A stretch of DNA of 64,000 bases from Luteipulveratus halotolerans. GTDB taxonomy: Bacteria; Actinomycetota; Actinomycetes; Actinomycetales; Dermatophilaceae. This document shows, piece by piece, positions 23,998-31,996 of this stretch (positions within the stretch are counted from its first letter, which is position 1; every line of letters begins with the position of its first letter). The position numbers and the translations under genes were made by a program. The notes beneath the pieces were generated by a model. The model did not search any database and was not told the DNA's origin. It saw only the letters and a list, made by a program, of their open reading frames with translations. The DNA lies in NCBI RefSeq assembly GCF_001247745.1, contig NZ_LAIR01000002.1, positions 3,782,001 through 3,846,000 on the forward strand, in the 5' to 3' direction.

Positions 23998-25361
23998 CCA
24001 ATTCAAACGATGCGCTCCGGAAGTTCGCCGAGAACGAGCTCTTCACCGACTCTGACACGTGGGAGATCACCGGCAGGCCGTACCACCGTTCGCTGCGGCC
24101 CCAGGCCCTTGGACCCGTCGATCTAGGCTCTCCGCTTGCGCGCAACGACTTCATGAACTACGAGGCGCTTGCGGCCCAGCGGGTCCTGACCACCGTCTAC
24201 GAACAGGATCTCGTTTTCCTGCCACAAACACCTTACGAAGGATGGAAGAACGATTTCGACGCCTTCTACGACGAAGAGCTACGAAGCTTCGCAGGACAGT
24301 TCCGCAGTGACTTGGAAAACTATGTGTTCGGATACCTGGATGCCGAGATTGACGTATCGAAACACTGGGATCGCGACTCCTTCATCGAGTTCCTGAATTC
24401 CAAGACAGGAAAGACGTCTCAGGAACCAAGTTGGGCCTCAACTATTCGATCCAGCTCGGACCCGCAACGGGCAGCCCGGATGTGGTTGATCCAGTTTGCC
24501 CCAGATTTTCTTTCCGAATCATCGCCCATGATGAAGAACATCCTGGGAAATTACGGATCAATCCAATCTGAATGGTTCAAGATCCTGATCGACGAGTACG
24601 GTTATGGCGTGCACGAAAAGAAGCATTCGACCCTTTACGAACGCACCCTCGAGAGCGTCGATCTCAATTCCGAAGCTCACTACTACTGGCAGTACTATCT
24701 GGCAACAGCCCTCGCGGCAAACAATTTCTTCCACTATCTGGGCTCCGAACATCGAAATTTCTTCAAGTATGCCGGCGCCCTGGTCATGACCGAGACGACT
24801 TTGGTCGAATTCTGCGAACACGCCCAATCATTGTTGACGGAAATTCTTCCTGGTTGCGACGTCGAATATTTCTCCGAGCATTGCCACATCGACGATCATC
24901 ACGGACGAATGGCGAAGAACGACGTGTGCCTCGCCTTGATCGATAAGTTCGGTGAAGAAATTATTCCAGATATGATCTGGGGAATTCTCGCCTACGAACA
25001 CATCATGGTGGACTTTGATACTCAGTTCGCTATCCAGATCGACTGGATGGATTCTCAGCAAGATCTGTTCGATCTGCACAAGAAGATTGCGCCTGCGGTC
25101 ATGGCTGACGGTGGTGTTCCGGTTGCAGACCTTGACGAACACTTCAACGAGCTCTCGAACTCACACTGCCATAATCAGGACGAGCTCTGTCACATCATTG
25201 AGGGCGAGATGTATTTCTTCTCGGGATTCGAATCCAAGCTGATCCTTGGTCCTGGGGATGGCGTGGTAATCAGAAATAGACGACAGCACGGCGCGGACAT
25301 TTTGTCCGATTCATGTAAGTACCAGATTTACACTATCGGTGACGCGGCGAAATGGCAGTAA
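23994..25361 (+). CDS. sznF: SznF-like N-nitrosourea-forming diiron/cupin enzyme
   Basis: 455 residues. A heme-oxygenase-like diiron domain fills the centre and a cupin the C-terminus, the architecture of SznF (about 471 residues). The recalled SznF diiron ligands E189, E215, H225, E281, H311, D315 and H318 map at near-constant offset to E175, E201, H211, E267, H296, D300 and H303. The cupin triad H407, H409 and H448 maps to H391, H393 and H432. SznF hydroxylates N-omega-methyl-L-arginine twice and rearranges it to an N-nitrosourea. All metal ligands being present argues for an active enzyme. ATGA overlap upstream, 10-base overlap with the Rieske gene downstream. Confidence 0.92.
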   Translation: MTNSNDALRKFAENELFTDSDTWEITGRPYHRSLRPQALGPVDLGSPLARNDFMNYEALAAQRVLTTVYEQDLVFLPQTPYEGWKNDFDAFYDEELRSFAGQFRSDLENYVFGYLDAEIDVSKHWDRDSFIEFLNSKTGKTSQEPSWASTIRSSSDPQRAARMWLIQFAPDFLSESSPMMKNILGNYGSIQSEWFKILIDEYGYGVHEKKHSTLYERTLESVDLNSEAHYYWQYYLATALAANNFFHYLGSEHRNFFKYAGALVMTETTLVEFCEHAQSLLTEILPGCDVEYFSEHCHIDDHHGRMAKNDVCLALIDKFGEEIIPDMIWGILAYEHIMVDFDTQFAIQIDWMDSQQDLFDLHKKIAPAVMADGGVPVADLDEHFNELSNSHCHNQDELCHIIEGEMYFFSGFESKLILGPGDGVVIRNRRQHGADILSDSCKYQIYTIGDAAKWQ

Positions 25362-25678
25362 CTGTGTTGCCTGTCGGACACAACTCGTTTACGACGAGCA
25401 ACGGTGTTGAGTTCGTCGTGCGTAGTGATCGGACGGGCCGTTTGGTAATACATGAAGGGGTCTGCCGCCATCGTGGCGGGCCGCTGCGCCTAGGATGCCT
25501 TCAGGATGAGACCGTGGAATGCCCGTGGCATCGGACGCTGACAAGGCTTCCTCGCCCAGCATCGCGCAGAATGCCGTTTGTGTACGCGCGGTCAGGGACG
25601 ACTATATATCTTGTCGGTGATGACCTAGGAAACACGCGACGGGTGTCCGTCCTCGAGGAAGAGGATAAGTCGGCATGA
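25352..25678 (+). CDS. Small Rieske [2Fe-2S] protein
   Basis: 108 residues. The Rieske ligands C38-x-H40 (GVCRHRGGPL) and C57-x-x-H60 (VECPWHRTL) are spaced as expected for a [2Fe-2S] cluster. There is no oxygenase or membrane domain, so it resembles a stand-alone Rieske ferredoxin. It overlaps the SznF-like gene by 10 bases and the ATP-grasp gene by four. It is a candidate electron donor for the diiron N-oxygenase; that role is inferred from position. Confidence 0.85.
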   Translation: MAVTVLPVGHNSFTTSNGVEFVVRSDRTGRLVIHEGVCRHRGGPLRLGCLQDETVECPWHRTLTRLPRPASRRMPFVYARSGTTIYLVGDDLGNTRRVSVLEEEDKSA

Positions 25679-26925
25679 CCCGCGTATTGATGGTTGACCC
25701 GACCAGCAGCGGGGAGATTCTGCTGGCGAGATTTTATCAGTCAGGAGGCGATGTTTCGATCGCTGTCACTGAGCCAGTTCCCGAGTCATTCCGCGAACAG
25801 GCTTCAGCGCTCGAGTCGAGCTACCCAGGTGCTCGATATCGCACCGTTCCGAGAGATCCTGAGGGGTGGGCCCCGGAGGATATAGATTTTCTGTGCGATT
25901 CATCTCTGTCGTATGTTTCATGCGCGGGCGAGAATGGTGTTCGCGTGGCTGACGAGGTGCGGTCGGTGTTGGGGATTAATCCGCGGAACTCGTACGTCGC
26001 AGGCCAAGCTCGAATTGACAAGTTCCTGGCGCAAGAACGACTGCGTCAGCAAGGCTTGCCGCACATCAAGTCGTGGATGATTCAGAACGTGTCAGAGGTT
26101 GATTTGCTCGACCTTGATATGCCTTGCATCGTCAAGCCGACCAACAGTGCTGGTTCTGACGGGGTATCGCTGGTTTCTTCCAAGGCTGAGTTGCGCGCTC
26201 ATGTGAGCAGAATTCTCAGCCAGACGAATGCAATGGGTTCTGTTACAGATCGCGTGGTGGTGCAACACGTTGTAGCGGGCACGGAATACGTGATCGATGG
26301 GGCAATGAGCCCAGACGGTCCTGCGATCGCTTCCATCGGTAGGTATGTTAAGGAATTCGTATTTGGGGCTCCTGCGTATCGCTCGTTGACGTGGTTGAGT
26401 TCGGGCGATGTTCCGCGATATGACCAATTAATCAAGTATGTTGGCAAATGTCTCGATGCTCTGGGTGTGAAAGTTGGATGCTTCCATTTCGAGGTTTTTG
26501 ATACGGGTCAAGATTGGTTGATGGTCGAAGTTGGATTGAGGCCCCACGGTGGCGGCCATCCTAATTTTACCGAGAGATTGACCGATGGCGTATCTCAAGT
26601 TTCTCTTGAAATTTCCGTAGCATCGGGAGATCGGGTCGACCCGAAGAAGTTGCCACCCCGTACATTGCCCGGTCGAGTAATATTTCTTGCGGTCGACGAA
26701 GATGTCCGGTTCGAGGAAGACCCTGCCGATCGTCTTCAAGGATTGTCCTTCGTCGAAGACTTTAAGATTGCGGTATCTAAAGGTGATATTTCCGCGCCGC
26801 CAAGAAGTTTGTTCGACACCTTCGATATCGGATTTGTTTTCATCGTGGCGAACGATTTGGCGCTCCTGGACGAGTACGAGGAGAAGGTTCGTCAAGAGTT
26901 TCGGTCGACTCAAGTAGCGCTCTAG
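25675..26925 (+). CDS. ATP-grasp ligase
   Basis: 416 residues. The ATP-grasp core is visible: DKFLAQERLRQQGLPHIKSW, then PCIVKPTNSAGSDGVSLV (phosphate-loop lysine), VVVQHVVAGTEYVIDG and the metal-binding MVEVGLRPHGGG. N-terminal residues 1-100 form the pre-ATP-grasp domain. The family makes amide bonds by acyl-phosphate activation, often joining amino acids. In this cluster it may couple the nitrosourea amino acid to a partner, which would give a peptide-like product unlike the glucosamine conjugate streptozotocin. Substrates are unknown. Confidence 0.87.
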   Translation: MTRVLMVDPTSSGEILLARFYQSGGDVSIAVTEPVPESFREQASALESSYPGARYRTVPRDPEGWAPEDIDFLCDSSLSYVSCAGENGVRVADEVRSVLGINPRNSYVAGQARIDKFLAQERLRQQGLPHIKSWMIQNVSEVDLLDLDMPCIVKPTNSAGSDGVSLVSSKAELRAHVSRILSQTNAMGSVTDRVVVQHVVAGTEYVIDGAMSPDGPAIASIGRYVKEFVFGAPAYRSLTWLSSGDVPRYDQLIKYVGKCLDALGVKVGCFHFEVFDTGQDWLMVEVGLRPHGGGHPNFTERLTDGVSQVSLEISVASGDRVDPKKLPPRTLPGRVIFLAVDEDVRFEEDPADRLQGLSFVEDFKIAVSKGDISAPPRSLFDTFDIGFVFIVANDLALLDEYEEKVRQEFRSTQVAL

Positions 26926-26982
26926 CAAGGGGCCGAACTCCCCTCTGAGCCGCGGCAAAGGGCAACCCGTTGAACAGGTCGT

Positions 26983-27019
26983 GAGAGCGCGTCCACCAGC
27001 CACGGGTGGGCGCGCTCTC
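26983..27019 (+). terminator. Hairpin terminator after the cluster
   Basis: A 15-bp stem (GAGAGCGCGTCCACC with its complement, one G-U wobble) encloses a seven-base loop, 57 bases after the ATP-grasp stop. No U-tract follows. Confidence 0.6.
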
Positions 27020-27268
27020 GGCGCGCCCGGCGGCCGCTTGGGCGTGCGCGGGGGACCAGGTCGGCTCTGTATCAGATCCCGGGGAAGGCGCTCCTGCGAC
27101 CGACGCCACACGTGCCGGATGGACACCGGCCGAACTCAAGCAGCTCGGATTCAGTCAGCCTGCTAGCCGTCGGGGAGGAAGGCCCGCCGGCGCCAAGTCC
27201 AAGAGCCGTCGAACGGGCACGCCGACGGGGCCGGCCACACCGTCAGCCGACGCCGGTCTGGAAACGAA
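27020..27268. other. GC-rich gap with a possible gene remnant
   Basis: Base composition returns to high GC. One plus-strand frame reads AGWTPAELKQLGFSQPASRR then GGRPAGAKSKSRR, which resembles the tail of a larger protein, but no start or domain can be supported. Confidence 0.3.
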
Positions 27269-28267
27269 TTGAGCACGCCCACGTGCTTCGTCGCGCGACC
27301 GGTCTCAATGCGTGAGGAGCACCGCGACACCTACCGCGACAAGGACGAGCACTGGCAGCACGTTCACGACCATCTGATTCGCCCGGCGCTTGAGAAGGCC
27401 GGCTACGACGTGATCCCACCCACCTCCAAGGGGGCCGGCCTCATCCACGCCGACATCATCCGCCACCTCGACCAGTCCGATCTTGTGCTGGCCGACTTCT
27501 CAACACTGAACCCGAACGTGTTGTTCGAGGCGGGGGTCCGCACGAGCATCCACAAACCTCTCGTGATCCTCGCCGAGAAGGGGACGAAGCTGCCCTTCGA
27601 CACATCAGCCATCAACACCTGGTGGTACGACCCAGATCTGAACCCCTGGGTCCTCCGCACCGAACTGGACGACCTGGTCCTCCACATCCAAAGCACCGAG
27701 CTCACGGGAAACGCCCTGTGGTCACGCTTCGGCGTCGAGCTGAAGTCAGCAGAGCTGACCGCGACCGGTAGCCCAGAGGACGCACGGCTAGCACTGCTGA
27801 CAGATGAGATCCACACCATCAAGCAGGCGGTGGGCGCCCTCCTCGATGACCGCACGACTCACGTTCAGCGCGAACGGCGTCAACGACAGGATCGAGCTCG
27901 CGCGCGCCTCGCTCATGGCACGCCGAGTCAGCACACATCGGACGACGTGACCGCCATCGCGATTCAAGTCAACGACTCGGCGGCGGAGGCCGTTGCTCGC
28001 GCTGATGAGGTCGGCCATCCCATACGAAACACAGGAGACCCTGTGGTGGATGCAGCCCGGCGATCACTCGTCACGTTCGCCACCTTGACGGACTCCGAGC
28101 GTGACATGCTCAAGCAGCTTGCACGCGGAGAGGACCTAGTAGGTGTCCTTCTCCGCGTGCCCGACCCTGAGGGCGCCGCCGTTTCATTGCAGAACGCCTT
28201 CACACGCTTGACCCTCGCGGCCGAGTCAGATCTGCGAGAGCGGAAAGCTCGTGGTAGCCAGCCTTGA
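27269..28267 (+). CDS. TIR/nucleoside-deoxyribosyltransferase-like domain protein, candidate defence effector
   Basis: 332 residues from TTG 27269; later starts would remove the first beta strand (CFVARPVS). Residues 1-125 resemble the nucleoside 2-deoxyribosyltransferase/TIR-like fold: ADIIRHLDQSDLVLADFSTL, NPNVLFEAGVRTSIHKPLVI and LPFDTSAINTWWY. The NPNVLFEAG glutamate is the typical catalytic position of such NAD- or nucleoside-cleaving folds. The C-terminal half is helical and charged (RERRQRQDRARARLAHG). Similar proteins occur as effectors in anti-phage systems, so an NADase-like role is a hypothesis. It lies between the biosynthetic cluster and a zeta toxin remnant. Confidence 0.6.
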   Translation: MSTPTCFVARPVSMREEHRDTYRDKDEHWQHVHDHLIRPALEKAGYDVIPPTSKGAGLIHADIIRHLDQSDLVLADFSTLNPNVLFEAGVRTSIHKPLVILAEKGTKLPFDTSAINTWWYDPDLNPWVLRTELDDLVLHIQSTELTGNALWSRFGVELKSAELTATGSPEDARLALLTDEIHTIKQAVGALLDDRTTHVQRERRQRQDRARARLAHGTPSQHTSDDVTAIAIQVNDSAAEAVARADEVGHPIRNTGDPVVDAARRSLVTFATLTDSERDMLKQLARGEDLVGVLLRVPDPEGAAVSLQNAFTRLTLAAESDLRERKARGSQP

Positions 28268-28290
28268 GCGGTCGATGATGCGGCGCGACG

Positions 28291-29339
28291 CTAACGCCCT
28301 CGACCGCGATCGCGGCCCTGCTGTCGCCGCGGGTCGTACGCCGTCGTCGGCGGCGCGACGTAGGGGCCCTCGCGCTGAGCGCGGGCGATGCGCTCCCTCA
28401 TCGACCCGGGCGAGGCTGCCTGCCGGATGCGTTGCATCTGCTCGCGGTGCTGCGCCTCGTCTAGGTGGCGGGTGACGACGCCATGGTCATGGGTGCCGAG
28501 CTGCGTCCACGTCGCTCGAGCGTCCGGGTGGTTCGGGGTGTGCTGCTCGTGCATCCCGCGCAGCTGCTCGTACCGGCGCAGCCATTCGTTCGCCTCCGCT
28601 GACGTCCAGCTGCGCGCCGTCCCGCGCTGGAACGCCGACACCGCGGCGTCAGCACGGTCTGGCGTCCAGCCGTCCTGGTCGAACAGGACTTCCCCGGCAC
28701 GGTTCATGACCGTGAACCGGGAGACTCGCTCGTCGCCGGCGACAGCACGCACGGTGCTGGGCAGGCTCGCCACCGCTTGGTCGTGTGCTGACGACGGAGT
28801 CCACCGGGCCGCATCGCCACTCTTGACCGCTTCGTAGTACCGATCGGCCGTGCCCAGCCGCGACTGTTCTGGTGGAACCGCGAGCACGACCGCGTGCACA
28901 TGGTGCCCATGCTGTGCAGCGTTCGCGATGCCGTTCATCGGGACACTCGCGTTGCGCCAGGTGCCCTCAACGATGATCGACGCACGCATGGCCAGGGCCT
29001 CATCGACGGCCATGCCGGTCCAGCGGCCAGCGGCCTGCGCGGTGACCTCGGCATCCGCAAGCGGTCGTGCTTCATCACCGCGGGGTAGTCGGGGTGGAAC
29101 TGGCGGAACCAGTCACCCTCGATCGCGGTCAGCTGCTGATCGGAGTGGAAACGGGCATCCTCACGGATCACCTTCGTGGCCTGCGACTTGCCCGCACCGG
29201 GCTGCCCACCGAGCAGCACCATCACCGGTTCCTCACTCGGTGCCGCCTTCCGCAGCGCACGGGGTCGGACGTATCTCGACCACTCGTGCTGCAGCTCCTG
29301 GCCGCTGAGCTCGGACCGGTAGGGGTCTTCCGGGCTCAC
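28291..29339 (-). pseudogene. Zeta-toxin family kinase with frameshift
   Basis: The N-terminal part (start ATG 29339) carries the zeta P-loop LLGGQPGAGKS and DWFRQFHPDYPAVMKHDRL. The match then continues in another frame with DAEVTAQAAGRWTGMAVDEA, ASIIVEGTWRNASVP and a helical C-terminus to 28291. The break lies near 29055-29065 and could be a one-base loss (an Ala codon would complete DRLADAE). Zeta toxins phosphorylate UDP-N-acetylglucosamine and block cell-wall synthesis. The shift leaves a truncated protein unless it is a sequencing error. An upstream gene overlaps by four bases and is the likely partner. Confidence 0.8.
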
Positions 29340-29752
29340 AGGCCGTGCACGGCGGCCAGGCGCTGACGCTCAGCGTCCCAGTGCAGGATCGCCTCGACCT
29401 GCGCGTCACGGTCTCGCGCGCCGATCGCTTCGGCGTCATCGTCCAGCAGCATCGCAGCCTGATCCCATCGGGTCCCGTCACCGCCGGCCCGCTCCTCGAG
29501 CCTGCTCAAGTGCACGTACGTGCCGCCAAGCTGAGTGCACGACTCGCGCATCAGGTCGTACAGCACCGTGTCACCCACCTGCTGCAGTGACGTACGTCGA
29601 CGCTCAAGCTCGGCCGCGGAATCGCTGTCATCGCTCACGCGCCGAGTCTGCCGCCCACGCACGACCCGCAGGGCCTTACCCACCACACCGCGGGCCCAGC
29701 CCAGCACCCGGTCGAGCCGCCCTGCCTCGCCGTAACTCACCTTCGTCGTCAT
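29336..29752 (-). CDS. Hypothetical protein paired with the zeta toxin
   Basis: 138 residues, immediately upstream of and overlapping the zeta-type gene (ATGA). It is mostly helical and charged: basic near the N-terminus (GKALRVVRGRQTRRV), then SAAELERRRTSLQQVGDTVL and a C-terminal HWDAERQRLAAVHGL. No named domain. Its position suggests an antitoxin or accessory, but it does not resemble classical epsilon antitoxin, so this is inference. Confidence 0.55.
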   Translation of the reverse strand: MTTKVSYGEAGRLDRVLGWARGVVGKALRVVRGRQTRRVSDDSDSAAELERRRTSLQQVGDTVLYDLMRESCTQLGGTYVHLSRLEERAGGDGTRWDQAAMLLDDDAEAIGARDRDAQVEAILHWDAERQRLAAVHGL

Positions 29753-29873
29753 GACTCACTTCCGCTCATGCTGGTGGGTCGGCGGCCTCCGATGCTGTGG
29801 CGACCGTTGATGACCTCGGCGAACATCTGCTCGGCACCGACACCCTGCGAACAGGTCCAGGTGCCTCAAGGGA

Positions 29874-30158
29874 CTACTTGGCTGTGGGGCTCCACTTCGC
29901 GATCAAGTAGACCGAGATCGCGTCGTCGATCACCTCGGGGCGCCAGAACACCGAGTAGTCGGTGCCCGGTACGACGAAGACGTAGACCGCGCCGTGCTGC
30001 TCGGTGGTGATCCGGTGCCGGCGCACCACCTGCGACGTCGGGTCTGCTGCCAGCGTCTCCAGCGCCGAGTCGACCTTGTCCCAGGTCTGCGGGTCCACTG
30101 ACCACAGTCCGTCCAGGACGTCGTACGCCTCATCCGCGATGCTCAGGTTCACGCTCAC
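29874..30158 (-). CDS. RelE/ParE-type toxin
   Basis: 94 residues from GTG 30158, chosen because TATGAT lies seven bases upstream with no room for a ribosome binding site (leaderless); ATG 30170 would lie within the -10 box. Fold cues: IADEAYDVLDGLW helix, LETLAADPTSQVVRRHRITT, GAVYVFVVPGTDYSVFWRPE and a C-terminal strand SVYLIAKW. This is a ParE/RelE-like layout. The divergent gene at 30250 is the probable antitoxin. Divergent organisation of toxin and antitoxin is unusual. Confidence 0.6.
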   Translation of the reverse strand: MSVNLSIADEAYDVLDGLWSVDPQTWDKVDSALETLAADPTSQVVRRHRITTEQHGAVYVFVVPGTDYSVFWRPEVIDDAISVYLIAKWSPTAK

Positions 30159-30165
30159 AGCACCT

Positions 30166-30242
30166 ATCATAACAGACCTTTGCCCCATTAGGGCAGTTGG
30201 GCACTAACGATATTGCCCAATTTGGGTTACTGGGTCTATAGT
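30166..30242. promoter_or_regulatory. Bidirectional toxin/antitoxin control region
   Basis: Plus strand: TTGCCC (30213-30218) and TATAGT (30237-30242), spacer 18, with ATG 30250 seven bases later. Minus strand: TATGAT at 30171-30166. Between them lie inverted repeats GCCCcattaGGGC and TTGGGCA-N9-TTGCCCAA, plausible operators. Confidence 0.6.
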
Positions 30243-30249
30243 TTGGCCT

Positions 30250-30507
30250 ATGAGTGGAACCGAACCAACACTGCTGGAGTTGGACCCGCGCGGTCGAGTG
30301 AGCTTGAAGAAGGTGGCTGGTGACACGCAGCGGTTCCTGGCCTACACCCACGAGGACGGCACGATCGTGCTCGAGCCGGCCACGGTGATGACCGAAGCGC
30401 AGGCACGCTTCCTGGCCGCGCCCGAGGTCGTCGACGCGCTCGAGCGGGCGATGTCACAGCCGGACAAGATGCGCGAGTACACCCCGGGGCGTCGACCGCA
30501 GTCCTGA
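30250..30507 (+). CDS. AbrB-like antitoxin candidate
   Basis: 85 residues from ATG 30250, apparently leaderless. The first 45 residues (LELDPRGRVSLKKVAGDTQR, then FLAYTHEDGTIVLEPATV) form a swapped-hairpin/AbrB-like beta unit; the rest is helical (MTEAQARFLAAPEVVDALER) and could wrap a toxin. Divergent from the ParE/RelE-like gene across a palindrome-rich spacer. Confidence 0.6.
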   Translation: MSGTEPTLLELDPRGRVSLKKVAGDTQRFLAYTHEDGTIVLEPATVMTEAQARFLAAPEVVDALERAMSQPDKMREYTPGRRPQS

Positions 30508-30527
30508 CAACGTCCAGCGAGCCCGCG

Positions 30528-31040
30528 ATGAGCCCAGACGAAGAGAGCGGCACTCGAGGGTCGGCCTCGCCGGACACAGAAGGTGCCGAGTGCGGGCGGC
30601 CTGGCGCGATGACCTCGCCATTTCGACTCGCTCTGATCAGCGCGGGTTCGGCTGTGCTCGGCGCCCTCGTCGTCGCGGCGGCCTCTGTCGTGATCGCGCT
30701 GTCCGGCTACGCCCATGACACTGACCAGGCAAACCGCCAGGGAGCCGAGCGCGCCTACGTCGACTTCATGGACACGACGAAGCGGTTCGAATTTGCGCTG
30801 CGGTACGAGCCGCTGAGGGCCCAAGGGGCAACGCCGACCATCGACGAGATCACCCGCAAGCAGGCCATGGTGGATCTCTACGGATCAGACGAGGCACGGA
30901 AAGCTGCCTCCGACGCAGTCTCCGCGCTTGGGTCTGCCGTAAGTCAGACCGGCCCCAAGGCGACGCCTGGTTGGCGCGCGTACGACGCCGCCATGACCCG
31001 ATTCCAACGAGCCATCCGGGCCGACCTGGGAGTGACGTAG
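30528..31040 (+). CDS. Single-pass membrane protein, unknown
   Basis: 170 residues from ATG 30528, or 143 from ATG 30609. One strong hydrophobic segment (LALISAGSAVLGALVVAAAS then VVIALSG) is followed by a helical extracytoplasmic or cytoplasmic domain (RQGAERAYVDFMDTTKRFEF, EITRKQAMVDLYGSDEARKA). A helical domain behind one membrane helix is common in island-encoded sensor or effector proteins. Not recognised further. Confidence 0.55.
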   Translation: MSPDEESGTRGSASPDTEGAECGRPGAMTSPFRLALISAGSAVLGALVVAAASVVIALSGYAHDTDQANRQGAERAYVDFMDTTKRFEFALRYEPLRAQGATPTIDEITRKQAMVDLYGSDEARKAASDAVSALGSAVSQTGPKATPGWRAYDAAMTRFQRAIRADLGVT

Positions 31041-31096
31041 AAGGCCGCAGGCACGCGACTAACTGCGTATGAGATACGCCGATAATTTCGATTATG

Positions 31097-31930
31097 TCAA
31101 CCGGATGGCCGGAACGCCCCGCTCGTTGCGAGCTGCACAAGGGTGGCGGCCAGGTGTACCGCCGCGCGCGCTTCATCAGGGGTCTCGTGATCCGTCGGGT
31201 CGATGCCGCCGTGCCGCGACGTCTGGCCCTTCCACAACGTCGTCATCAGGGCGAGCACCAGCTGAACGCCGCTCGACGAATCGCTCGACGGCAACACGCA
31301 GGTCCACTTCGTCGGCTTGTCGGAGACGTTCCTGATCATGGTTCCGAGTGTCTGCTTGTTGTTCTGCGGCGAGATGTGCTGCGCCATGGCGGCCTCCACA
31401 GCCTTGATGCTCTCGCTGTAGGACTTCACGGGGTCCGGGGTTCGCGCGTACGCCGCTCCCCACGCGGCGGCGAGGTGTTCACCTGCGGACGTGTCCGTTG
31501 CTGAGTCGACGACCTTCTGGACCTCGTCCTTGACGGCCGGCAAGACGCGCATCTGGAGCCCGCTTCGGTCGTCCGCTACCCGAAAGAGCGAGTTCCCCCG
31601 TGCCAGCAGCTCGTCTAGATCTTCCACGCTCTGAGGCGCGACCGGAGAGCTCCAGCGGCTCGAATGCTCGATCAAGAACTCGAGAATGTCGAGCAGGAGG
31701 TGACAGGGCTCCGTAGCTGCCGCGCCCAGGAACTTACGGAGATCTGAGCGTGTGTAGCCGTACCCCGGGATCCGGAGGTACACGTACAACTCCTCGAGAA
31801 GGTCGTCTTTCCCCGCGAGCCTCCCTTCGCACCAGCTATACAGCGGCAGGACTAGGTGCTTCGGCACCCCGTCGAACGGCCCCTCCAACGCATGCTGTCG
31901 CTTCCGCTCCCCCGGGCGCCACTCACTCAT
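31097..31930 (-). CDS. Abortive-infection C-terminal (Abi_C)-type protein
   Basis: 277 residues from ATG 31930; an upstream ATG at 31963 would add 11 residues. The C-terminal half matches the Abi_C pattern: SYSESIKAVEAAMAQHISPQ, LGTMIRNV, then LVLALMTTLWKGQTSRHGGI, DPTDHETPDEARAAVHLAAT and LVQLATSGAF. The RHGG segment is the most diagnostic. The N-terminus contains a helical domain beginning PKHLVLPLYSWCEG. Such proteins are linked to phage exclusion in defence islands. Confidence 0.75.
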   Translation of the reverse strand: MSEWRPGERKRQHALEGPFDGVPKHLVLPLYSWCEGRLAGKDDLLEELYVYLRIPGYGYTRSDLRKFLGAAATEPCHLLLDILEFLIEHSSRWSSPVAPQSVEDLDELLARGNSLFRVADDRSGLQMRVLPAVKDEVQKVVDSATDTSAGEHLAAAWGAAYARTPDPVKSYSESIKAVEAAMAQHISPQNNKQTLGTMIRNVSDKPTKWTCVLPSSDSSSGVQLVLALMTTLWKGQTSRHGGIDPTDHETPDEARAAVHLAATLVQLATSGAFRPSG

Positions 31931-31996
31931 GCACGAACGATAGAGCGCGCCGCACCGACTCAACTCCTGTCCGTTAGGACCCCGCCGATGGTCGGC

